64,000 nucleotides of DNA from Lasioglossum baleicum (GCF_051020765.1 NW_027469323.1:149992-213991), one strand, 5' to 3'. Positions 20,313-31,154 are shown, counted from the stretch's first letter. Translations and numbers: made by a program. The notes: generated by a model not told the origin, from the sequence alone.

Positions 20313-20752
20313 ATGCGTCGTACACGTCGTGCAGGCCGAAAGTATCAACAGAGATCAACCACGCGGATCTCTCGCGTTCCACGCCTGTCAACGTTACACC
20401 AGCTGCCCGCTATGAGATCATCGATCTCATAGACATCTCTGACGACGACGACGACGCCAGGAATACCATAAACCTGTCAAGTGACAACAATAACCCGCCT
20501 GCCGTTCGTTACGAGGTCATTGACCTCGTCACCATCTCTGATGACGATGACAGCAGGAGCACGATAATCTTGCCGCACGTTCGCTGTAGGATCATCAAGG
20601 ACGAGTACCTACCGTCCAACAGACGCATTGTCGTGCGTACCCCAGCGAGACAGCTGCCAAACCTTCCACATCTCGATGAGATCTGTCTGGACGACCCGTT
20701 ATACCAGACCCATGCTGACCGACGAGCTCAGCTCCTTCAACAGTACTATTAA
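20313..20752 (+). pseudogene. LTR-encoded protein homolog (C, 5' LTR), frame-shifted
   Basis: The ATG at 20313 starts MRRTRRAGRKYQ as in B, then a deletion of 154 bases (relative to B) shifts frame. The downstream frame (20342-20752) stays open and encodes the rest, ending LLQQYY. It contains two SUMO-interacting-like units, IIDLIDISDDDD near 20415-20450 and VIDLVTISDDDD near 20514-20549, where B has one. Conserved VRCRII and LPHLDEICLDDP. Either a pseudogene or a product needing frameshift, splicing or an internal start. Confidence 0.6.
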
Positions 20753-20767
20753 GATACAACAACTAAC

Positions 20768-20819
20768 CGGTGAGAATTCGTATCTTTTGTAACCCCTTTT
20801 GTTCCATGTCAACTCACCG
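20768..20819 (+). promoter_or_regulatory. Splice-donor inverted repeat (C LTR)
   Basis: CGGTGAG at 20768-20774 pairs with CTCACCG at 20813-20819. It has the same location relative to the ORF stop as in B, and a different loop. Confidence 0.5.
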
Positions 20820-21021
20820 CGTTCGTTGCGTCAGCGTAGAAGTATCGCCATCCGCGTTGACTGCTAGCGGGTGTCGGTCTCAAATGACTATCGGTGTCCT
20901 AGCGCATATGACTGCCCGTCTGGCTGTCTTGGCGTAAAAGACCGTTTCCTCTTCAATTCCACGTGCCGCCTCCTGGGGTCATCTTCTTTGCCTAGGACGT
21001 GGGGCGTGACGTAACAAAATT

Positions 21022-21038
21022 TGGCGCAGTCGGTAGGA
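21022..21038 (+). other. tRNA-Ser primer-binding site (C1)
   Basis: TGGCGCAGTCGGTAGGA five bases after the LTR end. Only one copy here; the A-type leader duplication is absent. The leader to 21145 shows nothing else I can name. Confidence 0.85.
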
Positions 21039-21145
21039 CACGAAAACGGTCGCCGGTAGTTGAACCATTAACAAATTGTTTTCGTACGTCTGACATTTGT
21101 TCTCTATATCGTGTGTCGAGTAAGAATTCACACTAATATCGCAAA

Positions 21146-22567
21146 ATGTCTCGCCCAATCACACGATCCCAAACGGATCCCCGAGCGGATCCTAATCAAG
21201 ACCTTCCTCCGCCAACCGAGGAAGAGCTACTTCTTTACGCGCAAGATCTCGCCCGTAAAGAGGAATATTTAAAAGAGCAAACCGAATTCATTGCTAAATT
21301 GCGTCTTAAATATGAAGAAGACGCACAGAATCAAAATAACATGCTCGACGAAATACGCAAAGAGCTCCACAATATTCAAGCCTTGAACCAAAACTTACGT
21401 CACCAAGCGCCTACACCAGGCCCCAGTAACGTCTCTAACACGCGAGAACCTTCATTATCAGAGCCACGCGAAACCCCGCAATATGAGCCAACAGGAAATT
21501 TCGCGTTGAAACAAGCCGCAGAACTCGTACCCAAATTCGACGGAACATCGATTCCCGTCCTAAAATTCATCCGCGCCTGCAAACGCGCGCGTGATTCTAT
21601 CCCCGAATCCATAGAACGTGCCCTTACTAAACTAATCTGCAATAAACTTTCCGATCGTGCGTACGCTGCCATTGAAGGCGAAAACATACGTACGATCTCA
21701 CAACTTTGCGATAAGCTACGAACAGTACTGGGACCCTACAAATTCGTGGACCAGTACCGTGGCGAATTGGCAAGCGTAGCCCAGGGCAACAATGAGCATA
21801 TTCTTGACTTCATAAATCGAGTCAAAGATTTACGAACCGCCATCAGCGATTCTACCGAAGGACATTACGACTACAGAGAAATCGATCGTTTCACAGTCGA
21901 GTGCTTCCTTCGCGGTCTACTCCCACAACTTCGCAGCGAAGTTTTGCATTGCCGTTCTCAGAATTCGGCAGAGATCTTCGAAGCAGCCATCTCTGCATAT
22001 AAGCAATATGAGCTGTATCAAAACCGTCGTCGCGAATCTAATCGTGACGATTCCCGCAAGGTAAGCTTCTCAGATAACAGAAGCTCCTATCGCCCACGCT
22101 CTTCTGACAATTTCAATTCTCGCGAACGCATCCCTGAACGTCGCGACAACAGACCGGATGAGCGTCGCGATAACGGGTCCGACCAACGTCGAGACTCGTG
22201 GAGAAACTCGAACCGCAACTCTTATCGTTCTCCAACTCCGCAGTGGCGATCCGAAACCCCTCGCGAACAAAACCCGCAGCGCGAAAACCGGGACCCGAAT
22301 TCAAATCGCGACAGACGTTCGGGAGAGCCCCGCAAGTTTTGCAACTATTGCAAAACTCCCGGGCATGACATTCACGAATGTCGAAAAAGAGCCTATAACA
22401 ATAACCTGCGCTCGGGAAACGAGTCAGGCCTCCCGACAGGAACGAATCAACAGCGGGAGGCCGCCCCAACAAAGCGCAACCAAACATTCACGCAGACCGC
22501 CGTTCGAACGAACGAGCTCCCCGAAGACCAGATCGACGATTCGTCTCTGCAGTTAACCTCGCAGTAG
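21146..22567 (+). CDS. gag: Gag polyprotein (C1)
   Basis: 473 residues from ATG at 21146. Same plan as the A Gag with roughly half the residues shared: coiled N-terminus (PPPTEEELLLYAQDLARKEE), capsid-like region (ELVPKFDGTSIPVLKFIRAC, YKFVDQYRGELAS), an Arg-rich linker full of RRD/RRDN repeats (300-400), and one zinc knuckle CNYCKTPGHDIHEC. Stops at TAG 22565-22567; the protease frame is -1 and overlaps. Intact. Confidence 0.92.
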   Translation: MSRPITRSQTDPRADPNQDLPPPTEEELLLYAQDLARKEEYLKEQTEFIAKLRLKYEEDAQNQNNMLDEIRKELHNIQALNQNLRHQAPTPGPSNVSNTREPSLSEPRETPQYEPTGNFALKQAAELVPKFDGTSIPVLKFIRACKRARDSIPESIERALTKLICNKLSDRAYAAIEGENIRTISQLCDKLRTVLGPYKFVDQYRGELASVAQGNNEHILDFINRVKDLRTAISDSTEGHYDYREIDRFTVECFLRGLLPQLRSEVLHCRSQNSAEIFEAAISAYKQYELYQNRRRESNRDDSRKVSFSDNRSSYRPRSSDNFNSRERIPERRDNRPDERRDNGSDQRRDSWRNSNRNSYRSPTPQWRSETPREQNPQRENRDPNSNRDRRSGEPRKFCNYCKTPGHDIHECRKRAYNNNLRSGNESGLPTGTNQQREAAPTKRNQTFTQTAVRTNELPEDQIDDSSLQLTSQ

Positions 22568-22739
22568 ACTCGCCGATCCCGCGCGTACAAATCTCCGCCC
22601 CTCAGCTTCGCGAGAAAAGTGAATTCTTATTAGACACGGGCTCGGAAGTCAATTTGATACGCGCGTCTAGTTTAAAACCTGGGATAACCATTGATCCCAC
22701 GAGCACGATCGAAGTTCATGGAATAACCGAGGGTTCCAT
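22568..22739 (+). pseudogene. Protease, first part (C1), cut by A1
   Basis: Pepsin-type retroviral protease N-terminus in the -1 frame: EFLLDTGSEVNLIRASS, with the catalytic Asp of DTG. Continues 60 bases further to EVHGITEGS, where A1 inserts after the target bases CCAT (22736-22739). The remainder is at 28482. Confidence 0.8.
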
Positions 22740-24456
22740 TGTGACGTCGGTCGCACCTCCGACGTTAGCTTTAAGACTACATGTAAAATTAGATACATAA
22801 GAGCGAGCGTTCCCCTTTAAAGATTCCAAACCTCCTAAAAATCCTTCATAACAATGAATCCTTAACACCACGTACATCTGATTGAAATCCATCAACATAA
22901 CCTAAAATCCAAAATCTGTCAAAATCCTAAAATAGCCAAAAATGGCCCAAACTCGAAGATTGAAATATCATTGGACTCGTGAGCGAAAATCATGAAACTA
23001 ACCTAAAAATTTGTAGGTTAGGTTCTCAATTCGCGTTTGTTTAGACTTTACCAAAATTTCGATTTTTGGTAATTTTCAAAAGTACTTAGAATATTTTCAA
23101 ACATATGATCGGTCGACAAATGATGTCAACTAATCATATGACATATAAAATTTACATCGAAACGCCTTGCAAGAGCAAGCGCTCGAAAATATTCTAAGTC
23201 CCAATTTATTTAAATAAATAAATAGGTACGCCAATGGTTACCACTTAATTTTCGAGTCCTGCACCACTGGGAACGAAAACTGCTGACTCTAGTGCGGCGG
23301 CCATCGCGCTGTTTACGACGAAGACCGGCACAAAGAGGACACGGTCCCCTTTTGCGAAGTCAGCATTTTTCGGACGAACGTTATTCGTCGACGAACGTTC
23401 GATTCTCCCCAGTCCTCTCCGGGGACCCGAGTGGGTCAGTCGAGTTTTCGTCAATCTTCCAAGTCCAGACTATTTAGACATAGTCTTTCCAAATCCAGAT
23501 TGTTTAGACACAATCTTCCCAAATCCATACTGTTTAGACACAGTCCCTAATACCATTCAGTAATATCGTATTCTTATTCGTTTAATTCAAATATTACTTC
23601 GTTTATTCAATTAAACATTTTTATTGCGTTTCATACTTCGTACTTAGTACGTATTTCGATTTCGTTAATAATAAGCATCTTTACCTTTGTATTCTTTTAC
23701 GTTTATAATATACTTTGTTTTACCAGAGTCAATCTAAATCCCAATTATTATTTCCTTGCTCCTAACTTCGTAGTTTGAAGTGACACGTTGTTAGTTAGAG
23801 ATAGAGTTCTCACTGGAAAGTTCGCGAATAGTATTCCTTATTCAATTTCCTGTTACGTGTTCGCGTACGTGCGTGATAGTGATAGACTTGCTCGCATAGC
23901 AAGCTCCGCAGCATCCACGCCCGTTTTCGCTAGTTAAAATATCGTCAATCACGCGGACGATATTCGTGAGTTAGATTCACGGTATCGTACAGCGTCCACG
24001 CCCGTTTCCTCAACGAGCGCATCCGTCTACAATACCGTAGCAGCCAGCTGTCAATCATTGGAGGTCGTTCCTGTCAAATATTGACGTGACAGAGTTTGGC
24101 GCAGTCGTCAATCCTTGAAGGTCGTTTCCAGCCATTTGGATCAACGCCTGTCAAGCAGAGCGGACCGTATTCAAGGCCATCAGCGCAACCGTAGCTGTTC
24201 ATCCGTTGCGAATTCATTTCTCGTGTCAATCGACAAACAAGCGAAGCGTAAAAGTAAGTGGAACATATTACCGCGTATGTTTCAGGGTCGCGTGCATCAT
24301 TCATCTGTGTAAGACTGCATGCAGGTGTCGGCATCGGGTCCTAGTCTGTTGATAAAAAGACCAACACTTTTATTAAATGTCAGTCAGTGGAAGAGTAGAG
24401 TAGCCGGGCCGCGGTATTCTCTTCTCTTGCTCTTATAGCCCCGCCAGGACGTGACA
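22740..24456 (+). repeat. Family A LTR (5' of A1)
   Basis: Short form. The embedded PBS-like TGGCGCAGTCG is at 24097-24107, directly after GACGTGACAGAGT, so the last 365 bp resemble an old LTR end plus PBS and leader absorbed into the LTR. Confidence 0.9.
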
Positions 24457-24460
24457 AATT

Positions 24461-24586
24461 TGGCGCAGTCGGTAGGACACTCGTTGGTCACCGATGTTAG
24501 AGACACCGTCAACACTTTTGTAGGATACGTCATGTGTCCTACCTCTGCCAAAATTTGTTGTGACAAATTTGGCGCAGTCGGTAGGA
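24461..24586 (+). other. Tandem tRNA-Ser primer-binding sites (A1)
   Basis: TGGCGCAGTCGGTAGGA at 24461-24477 and 24570-24586, in 109-bp direct repeats that each start GTGACAAATTTGGCG and include TCGTTGGTCACCGATGTTAG. Confidence 0.85.
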
Positions 24587-24942
24587 CAGTCGTTGGTCAC
24601 CGATGTTAGAAGCACGGCATCGAGGAATAAAAATAGAATCAGTGTTAGCACGCGAACCCCTGCGCGTTCCATCATTGTTTGACAATTTAACGCAGTAGAC
24701 TTAGAGTCCGTGAAAGCATAGTGTCAGTTAAAAGTGCGACGGGCAGTGAAGGAAATGCCCTTTCGCCCACGTTACATACTCAAATTATTTTTCGCGATGT
24801 TCGTACTCAGTACAAATTCATCGAGAGTTTTAGTGAACGTTAAAGTGCGACGGGCGGTTTAGAAAACGCCCCTTCGCCCACGTTATATAGTCGGATTATT
24901 TTTCGCGAATTTCATACTTAGAAATTTTCAAGCGACGCAATC

Positions 24943-26577
24943 ATGGAAACGCGTAGCGAGGCTAGAAAGAAGGTTCCTCCTACGGAAGAGGAATTAATTG
25001 AATTCCAGAAAGATTTAGCTCGTAGAGAAGCAGCTCTCATTAATCAAACCGCCGCGTTGACTCAACTCAAATTGCAATACGAAACAGAAACGCGTGAGCA
25101 AAGAGAAACGTACGAGGATATACGCCGCGAGATAGCAGAAATCCGATCGGCCAGAGATTCTCAATCAATTCCAGCTAGCCCAGTCGTTGCGCCCCGCGAA
25201 CCCATAATGCACGATTCTTCGAATTTCACCGTTAAACAAGCGGTTGAACTTGTGCCTACCTTTGACGGCACCTCCATAACCGTGCTACAATTCGTTCGCG
25301 CGTGCAAGCGAGCCTTGGAAGCTGTTCCAGCCACAGCTGAGCGTACCCTCACTAGATTAGTATGCAATAAGCTTAGAGGACAGGCATACGCCGCGATTGA
25401 AGACGTAAATATTAACACAATCTCTGAATTGTGCAACCGCCTGAAAGATGTACTAGGCCCATATAAATTCATCGATCAGTATCGCGGAGAATTAGCTTCG
25501 ATACACCAGGGACAGTCCGAGCACGTGTTGAATTATATTACGCGAGTAAAGGACCTTAGAACGGCGATCATAGATTCAGGCCGCGGGGTCCCCAATCTAG
25601 ACGAGATTGATAAATTCACAATTGATTGTTTCATGCGTGGTCTTATCCCAGCGCTTCGAGCCGAGGTCAGGCTCTGCGCGTCACTCGAATTACAGAAAAT
25701 ATTCGACGAAGCAGTAACCGCGTACAAACAGTACGAGCTTGACCGTGTTCGTTATCGTGACGACGGACGCCGCGTTGCATTCTCCGACTCTCGTAATCGC
25801 ACACCAGAGCGATCAAGCAACTCTTATTATGATAGGAAGATTAACCCCGTGCAGTTCACGGTAGGCGAACAGGTATACTTGTTAAAAGAACCTCGTAAAG
25901 GAAAATTCGACGCGCAATATACTGGACCGCATGAGATAATAGAAATGCTTGATACGAACAATGTCAAATTACGAATAGGAAACCATTTCAAAATTGTCCA
26001 TGCAAATAAGATTAAACGTCTTCCAGGTAGCCCGAGACAGGACACGCGTCAGCGAAATATTGTAACTGCAAACTTAATCTCTGATCCTTCTAAGAAAGAC
26101 GATAGCGAGCCAAGGGTCCAACCAGAGGAGTCAGCTTACGAGACTCTTCACTCCTCATCCGATCAAGCTCCGAGTCACATTGCGGATCCCATAGCTATCC
26201 ACGACAGAAAGATGTGCGGACCGATGGGAGGAAGACGGCCGACCGTGCTGAAAGCTCACCGATACATGAGACGATACAACAACACTATCTGTTACAATGG
26301 GATAGTTCGAGTGGCTTGCAACGGCAAGTTGCTGTGCCGCAACTGCAGCCAATACACCCGAATTGTTAGAGTGGAACGATGGGAGCATCAGCGGATGTAT
26401 AACATCCCAAATAGATGCGAGTATTGTGGAATAAGGCTATGCACCGAAACGCCAGTATTGGAGTGCATCCCTTGCGGACAGATTCTATCGGCAAGATGGA
26501 TCGCACAACGGGACGACCCTGACTGGATATCCGATAGTTCCAGCGATGACACCGATTCAGACAATGGTGACATTTAA
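24943..26577 (+). CDS. Gag-integrase C-terminus-Cys-rich fusion (A1)
   Basis: 544 residues in one frame. Residues 1-298 are Gag without its Arg-rich linker and zinc knuckle. At the joint (near 25836, TATGATAGGAAG) it passes to the C-terminal domain of integrase (VGEQVYLLKEPRKGKFDAQY, NHFKIVHANKIKR) and a linker. From the Met at 26212 it reads a 121-residue cysteine-rich protein: MCGP, CYNG, LLCRNC, CEYC, CIPC and an acidic Ser/Asp tail (SDSSSDDTDSDNGD). The Met may start separate translation. The joints keep frame although large pol segments are gone. Confidence 0.75.
   Translation: METRSEARKKVPPTEEELIEFQKDLARREAALINQTAALTQLKLQYETETREQRETYEDIRREIAEIRSARDSQSIPASPVVAPREPIMHDSSNFTVKQAVELVPTFDGTSITVLQFVRACKRALEAVPATAERTLTRLVCNKLRGQAYAAIEDVNINTISELCNRLKDVLGPYKFIDQYRGELASIHQGQSEHVLNYITRVKDLRTAIIDSGRGVPNLDEIDKFTIDCFMRGLIPALRAEVRLCASLELQKIFDEAVTAYKQYELDRVRYRDDGRRVAFSDSRNRTPERSSNSYYDRKINPVQFTVGEQVYLLKEPRKGKFDAQYTGPHEIIEMLDTNNVKLRIGNHFKIVHANKIKRLPGSPRQDTRQRNIVTANLISDPSKKDDSEPRVQPEESAYETLHSSSDQAPSHIADPIAIHDRKMCGPMGGRRPTVLKAHRYMRRYNNTICYNGIVRVACNGKLLCRNCSQYTRIVRVERWEHQRMYNIPNRCEYCGIRLCTETPVLECIPCGQILSARWIAQRDDPDWISDSSSDDTDSDNGDI
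26212..26577 (+). CDS. Cysteine-rich acidic-tail accessory protein (A1 version)
   Basis: 121 residues, nested in the fusion ORF. Eight cysteines in four groups (CYNG, LC-x2-C, C-x2-C, LC then C-x2-C) with a conserved His in EHQRMY suggest two bound zinc ions. The TETPV-x2-C-x2-C motif is shared with both C1 proteins. The last 25 residues are Ser/Asp-rich, a likely CK2 substrate type. I know no named family; function unknown. Position suggests an accessory gene normally downstream of integrase. Confidence 0.6.
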   Translation: MCGPMGGRRPTVLKAHRYMRRYNNTICYNGIVRVACNGKLLCRNCSQYTRIVRVERWEHQRMYNIPNRCEYCGIRLCTETPVLECIPCGQILSARWIAQRDDPDWISDSSSDDTDSDNGDI

Positions 26578-26764
26578 GCGGAAGCCAGTGATAGTGCCAG
26601 TGTCGGAGAATTCCGAACCCGTCCTCCCTTGACGAAACGAACGTTAATTTGCGATTCCCTTGACCCAGCGTTGCGAGACAGGGATGACATTTCAGTGCAT
26701 CCTGTCTACCGCCACCCAGAGGCAGAGATTCCACTGCGTGAAATCTCTTCTCTAAGGGGGGAGG

Positions 26765-28481
26765 TGTGACGTCGGTCGCACCTCCGACGTTAGCTTTAAG
26801 ACTACATGTAAAATTAGATACATAAGAGCGAGCGTTCCCCTTTAAAGATTCCAAACCTCCTAAAAATCCTTCATAACAATGAATCCTTAACACCACGTAC
26901 ATCTGATTGAAATCCATCAACATAACCTAAAATCCAAAATCTGTCAAAATCCTAAAATAGCCAAAAATGGCCCAAACTCGAAGATTGAAATATCATTGGA
27001 CTCGTGAGCGAAAATCATGAAACTAACCTAAAAATTTGTAGGTTAGGTTCTCAATTCGCGTTTGTTTAGACTTTACCAAAATTTCGATTTTTGGTAATTT
27101 TCAAAAGTACTTAGAATATTTTCAAACATATGATCGGTCGACAAATGATGTCAACTAATCATATGACATATAAAATTTACATCGAAACGCCTTGCAAGAG
27201 CAAGCGCTCGAAAATATTCTAAGTCCCAATTTATTTAAATAAATAAATAGGTACGCCAATGGTTACCACTTAATTTTCGAGTCCTGCACCACTGGGAACG
27301 AAAACTGCTGACTCTAGTGCGGCGGCCATCGCGCTGTTTACGACGAAGACCGGCACAAAGAGGACACGGTCCCCTTTTGCGAAGTCAGCATTTTTCGGAC
27401 GAACGTTATTCGTCGACGAACGTTCGATTCTCCCCAGTCCTCTCCGGGGACCCGAGTGGGTCAGTCGAGTTTTCGTCAATCTTCCAAGTCCAGACTATTT
27501 AGACATAGTCTTTCCAAATCCAGATTGTTTAGACACAATCTTCCCAAATCCATACTGTTTAGACACAGTCCCTAATACCATTCAGTAATATCGTATTCTT
27601 ATTCGTTTAATTCAAATATTACTTCGTTTATTCAATTAAACATTTTTATTGCGTTTCATACTTCGTACTTAGTACGTATTTCGATTTCGTTAATAATAAG
27701 CATCTTTACCTTTGTATTCTTTTACGTTTATAATATACTTTGTTTTACCAGAGTCAATCTAAATCCCAATTATTATTTCCTTGCTCCTAACTTCGTAGTT
27801 TGAAGTGACACGTTGTTAGTTAGAGATAGAGTTCTCACTGGAAAGTTCGCGAATAGTATTCCTTATTCAATTTCCTGTTACGTGTTCGCGTACGTGCGTG
27901 ATAGTGATAGACTTGCTCGCATAGCAAGCTCCGCAGCATCCACGCCCGTTTTCGCTAGTTAAAATATCGTCAATCACGCGGACGATATTCGTGAGTTAGA
28001 TTCACGGTATCGTACAGCGTCCACGCCCGTTTCCTCAACGAGCGCATCCGTCTACAATACCGTAGCAGCCAGCTGTCAATCATTGGAGGTCGTTCCTGTC
28101 AAATATTGACGTGACAGAGTTTGGCGCAGTCGTCAATCCTTGAAGGTCGTTTCCAGCCATTTGGATCAACGCCTGTCAAGCAGAGCGGACCGTATTCAAG
28201 GCCATCAGCGCAACCGTAGCTGTTCATCCGTTGCGAATTCATTTCTCGTGTCAATCGACAAACAAGCGAAGCGTAAAAGTAAGTGGAACATATTACCGCG
28301 TATGTTTCAGGGTCGCGTGCATCATTCATCTGTGTAAGACTGCATGCAGGTGTCGGCATCGGGTCCTAGTCTGTTGATAAAAAGACCAACACTTTTATTA
28401 AATGTCAGTCAGTGGAAGAGTAGAGTAGCCGGGCCGCGGTATTCTCTTCTCTTGCTCTTATAGCCCCGCCAGGACGTGACA
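26765..28481 (+). repeat. Family A LTR (3' of A1)
   Basis: 1717 bp, preceded by the purine tract AAGGGGGGAGG and the pre-PPT inverted repeat. The sequence from 26578 to here matches the end of the env frame of A2/A4 (shared AGTGATAGTGCCAGTGTCGG). Confidence 0.9.
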
Positions 28482-29780
28482 CCATAGTAACACTCGGCGA
28501 AGTCGTTATATTCATTCAAGGGACAATCCCTGTCAAATTCCACGTGCTCGGGGACGATTTTCCAGTCAGTGTTAACGGAATTCTCGGCTCGCCCTTCTTT
28601 ATAGGAGGAGCTGAGATTTCCTTTGCAAAGCAATTTGTTTTAATCGGAAACATTTCAATTCCGTTCTCTAATTCACGCGCACTGCCGACTGAGCCCCGCG
28701 ATAGTTCAATGACGAGGGTTATTTCAATGCCTTCTCCAAAGACGGAGGTCTCTCTTGAAAAGCACGCCGCAAGGACAGAGGAAGAAACATTCCCTCTCTC
28801 AAAACGTCGGGTGCAACTGGGAGAGATTCGTATCACATCGAATAATATCGTAGAGGAACCGGTCAATAAGCGCAAAAATCTAAATCAACAGTCCGAATCA
28901 AGGACTGCAGCAGACTCTAATGAGTTTGCCGTTGAGCCCCGAACAGCCGCCTGCATTGCAGTCAGCGTACAGGGCCCGAAACAGGGATATATCCGCCGCG
29001 TCAGCGTAGCGCCGGATGTATTCCTCGGTGACTGTGTAGTCACTAATCGCGGAGGCAAAGCGAGCCTCAGATGTTTCAACACATCTCCGCGTCCGATCTC
29101 ATTCCGATTACCCGTGTTAGAGGTGGAAGAGATCGAGCGTTATTCAACTAATTCCGGGTACTATCCCGACGCATTCGGTAACCATCCCGACCTTTCTAAT
29201 TCCGGTAACCATCCCGACGTATTCGGTAACCATCCCGACCTTTCTAATTCCGGTAACCATCCCGACGCATTCGGTAACCATCCCGACGCATTCGGTAACC
29301 ATCCCGACCTTTTCAATTCCGGTAACCATCCCGACGTATTCGGTAACCATCCCGACAATTTTAATCCAGAGTCCAAAGAAGACTCCCACGAATTCAAACC
29401 TATGAAGGTTTATTCTACAAGCTCCGGTATCAAGTCCGATTGTTTCTATTCCGAGTCTAGGTTGAAAGGAAATGTCCCCGCCTTTGATTCTCTAAAGACG
29501 ACAGAACGTCTACATAAAATAAAGCATAAAACTCTACCTCGTATAGACCGAGTATACGAGTCGATCATAAAAGATCATCCCGCGATAATTTCTAAATCAG
29601 AGTCAAAGAGAGTCTATATTTCATTTCAAAAACCTACCTCTGATTTTTCGCCGGAACATGATCTCTTCCAATCTAAACGGTCAAGTATCCGTGCACCGCA
29701 AAGCGAGTTTCATCCATCTAGGAATTATACGTCTGTAAAATATGCGTCAGCAAAAAGGAGAAACAAATTTCGTATTATAC
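28482..29780 (+). pseudogene. Protease remainder, NHPD minisatellite and spacer (C1), cut by A2
   Basis: Resumes the protease after A1: GEVVIFIQGT, then VNGILGSPFF (the family's ILG motif) and a non-catalytic extension. The 48-bp minisatellite (about 29146-29365) encodes NSGNHPD.FGNHPDLS units. The spacer follows, with KRVYISFQKPTSDFSPEHD and KYASAKRRNK, matching the A spacer (KGVYVLPQTPIFKSSPEQD, RFASARKRNK). A2 interrupts after ATAC; the same frame continues from 38237. No RT follows protease, unlike C2. Confidence 0.75.
29146..29365 (+). repeat. 48-bp coding minisatellite (C1)
   Basis: Alternating GGTAACCATCCCGAC blocks encoding GNHPD. The C2 copy (45021-45225) has a different unit order and number, so the array is length-variable. 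Confidence 0.85.
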
Positions 29781-31132
29781 TGTGACGTCGGTCGCACCTC
29801 CGACGTTAGCTTTAAGACTACATGTAAAATTAGATACATAAGAGCGAGCGTTCCCCTTTAAAGATTCCAAACCTCCTAAAAATCCTTCATAACAATGAAT
29901 CCTTAACACCACGTACATCTGATTGAAATCCATCAACATAACCTAAAATCCAAAATCTGTCAAAATCCTAAAATAGCCAAAAATGGCCCAAACTCGAAGA
30001 TTGAAATATCATTGGACTCGTGAGCGAAAATCATGAAACTAACCTAAAAATTTGTAGGTTAGGTTCTCAATTCGCGTTTGTTTAGACTTTACCAAAATTT
30101 CGATTTTTGGTAATTTTCAAAAGTACTTAGAATATTTTCAAACATATGATCGGTCGACAAATGATGTCAACTAATCATATGACATATAAAATTTACATCG
30201 AAACGCCTTGCAAGAGCAAGCGCTCGAAAATATTCTAAGTCCCAATTTATTTAAATAAATAAATAGGTACGCCAATGGTTACCACTTAATTTTCGAGTCC
30301 TGCACCACTGGGAACGAAAACTGCTGACTCTAGTGCGGCGGCCATCGCGCTGTTTACGACGAAGACCGGCACAAAGAGGACACGGTCCCCTTTTGCGAAG
30401 TCAGCATTTTTCGGACGAACGTTATTCGTCGACGAACGTTCGATTCTCCCCAGTCCTCTCCGGGGACCCGAGTGGGTCAGTCGAGTTTTCGTCAATCTTC
30501 CAAGTCCAGACTATTTAGACATAGTCTTTCCAAATCCAGATTGTTTAGACACAATCTTCCCAAATCCATACTGTTTAGACACAGTCCCTAATACCATTCA
30601 GTAATATCGTATTCTTATTCGTTTAATTCAAATATTACTTCGTTTATTCAATTAAACATTTTTATTGCGTTTCATACTTCGTACTTAGTACGTATTTCGA
30701 TTTCGTTAATAATAAGCATCTTTACCTTTGTATTCTTTTACGTTTATAATATACTTTGTTTTACCAGAGTCAATCTAAATCCCAATTATTATTTCCTTGC
30801 TCCTAACTTCGTAGTTTGAAGTGACACGTTGTTAGTTAGAGATAGAGTTCTCACTGGAAAGTTCGCGAATAGTATTCCTTATTCAATTTCCTGTTACGTG
30901 TTCGCGTACGTGCGTGATAGTGATAGACTTGCTCGCATAGCAAGCTCCGCAGCATCCACGCCCGTTTTCGCTAGTTAAAATATCGTCAATCACGCGGACG
31001 ATATTCGTGAGTTAGATTCACGGTATCGTACAGCGTCCACGCCCGTTTCCTCAACGAGCGCATCCGTCTACAATACCGTAGCAGCCAGCTGTCAATCATT
31101 GGAGGTCGTTCCTGTCAAATATTGACGTGACA
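29781..31132 (+). repeat. Family A LTR lacking its last 365 bp (5' of A2)
   Basis: Ends GACGTGACA at the internal PBS-like site, then reads GAATTTGGCGCAGTCGG, a hybrid of the LTR-internal (GAGTTTGGCG) and true (AAATTTGGCG) sites. This places the crossover within the first two bases after GTGACA. Confidence 0.9.
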
Positions 31133-31137
31133 GAATT

Positions 31138-31154
31138 TGGCGCAGTCGGTAGGA
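31138..31154 (+). other. tRNA-Ser primer-binding site (A2)
   Basis: TGGCGCAGTCGGTAGGA, retained after the truncation; the second copy follows ~110 bp downstream near 31247. Confidence 0.8.

Larger units (their letters stand above)
18662..21016 (+). repeat. Family C LTR (5' LTR of C1)
   Basis: 2355 bp from TGTTACGTCGGACG to GGCGTGACGTAACA. Contains a 44-bp tandem repeat (18748-18925), a ~31-bp degenerate repeat around CTTGTTCAAACCCTCATC (19052-19160), three Maf-like TGCARCGTCAGCA sites (19198, 19255, 19311), paired direct repeats, the LTR ORF homolog and the splice-donor inverted repeat. It has no counterpart of the B heat-shock element that I can see. Confidence 0.88.
22740..28481 (+). mobile_element. 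A1: short family A element with gag-integrase-Cys-rich fusion
   Basis: 5742 bp with CCAT duplications (22736-22739, 28482-28485) and two 1717-bp LTRs that look identical. The internal region is only 2.3 kb: PBS pair, leader, one chimeric ORF, tail, PPT. It has no protease, RT, catalytic integrase or env. Confidence 0.93.

Noticed and set aside
23292..23477. 61-codon sense ORF in A LTR resembling the MRR start of the B LTR protein
   Set aside because: It starts at a GTG, not ATG, and shows no similarity beyond Arg richness.
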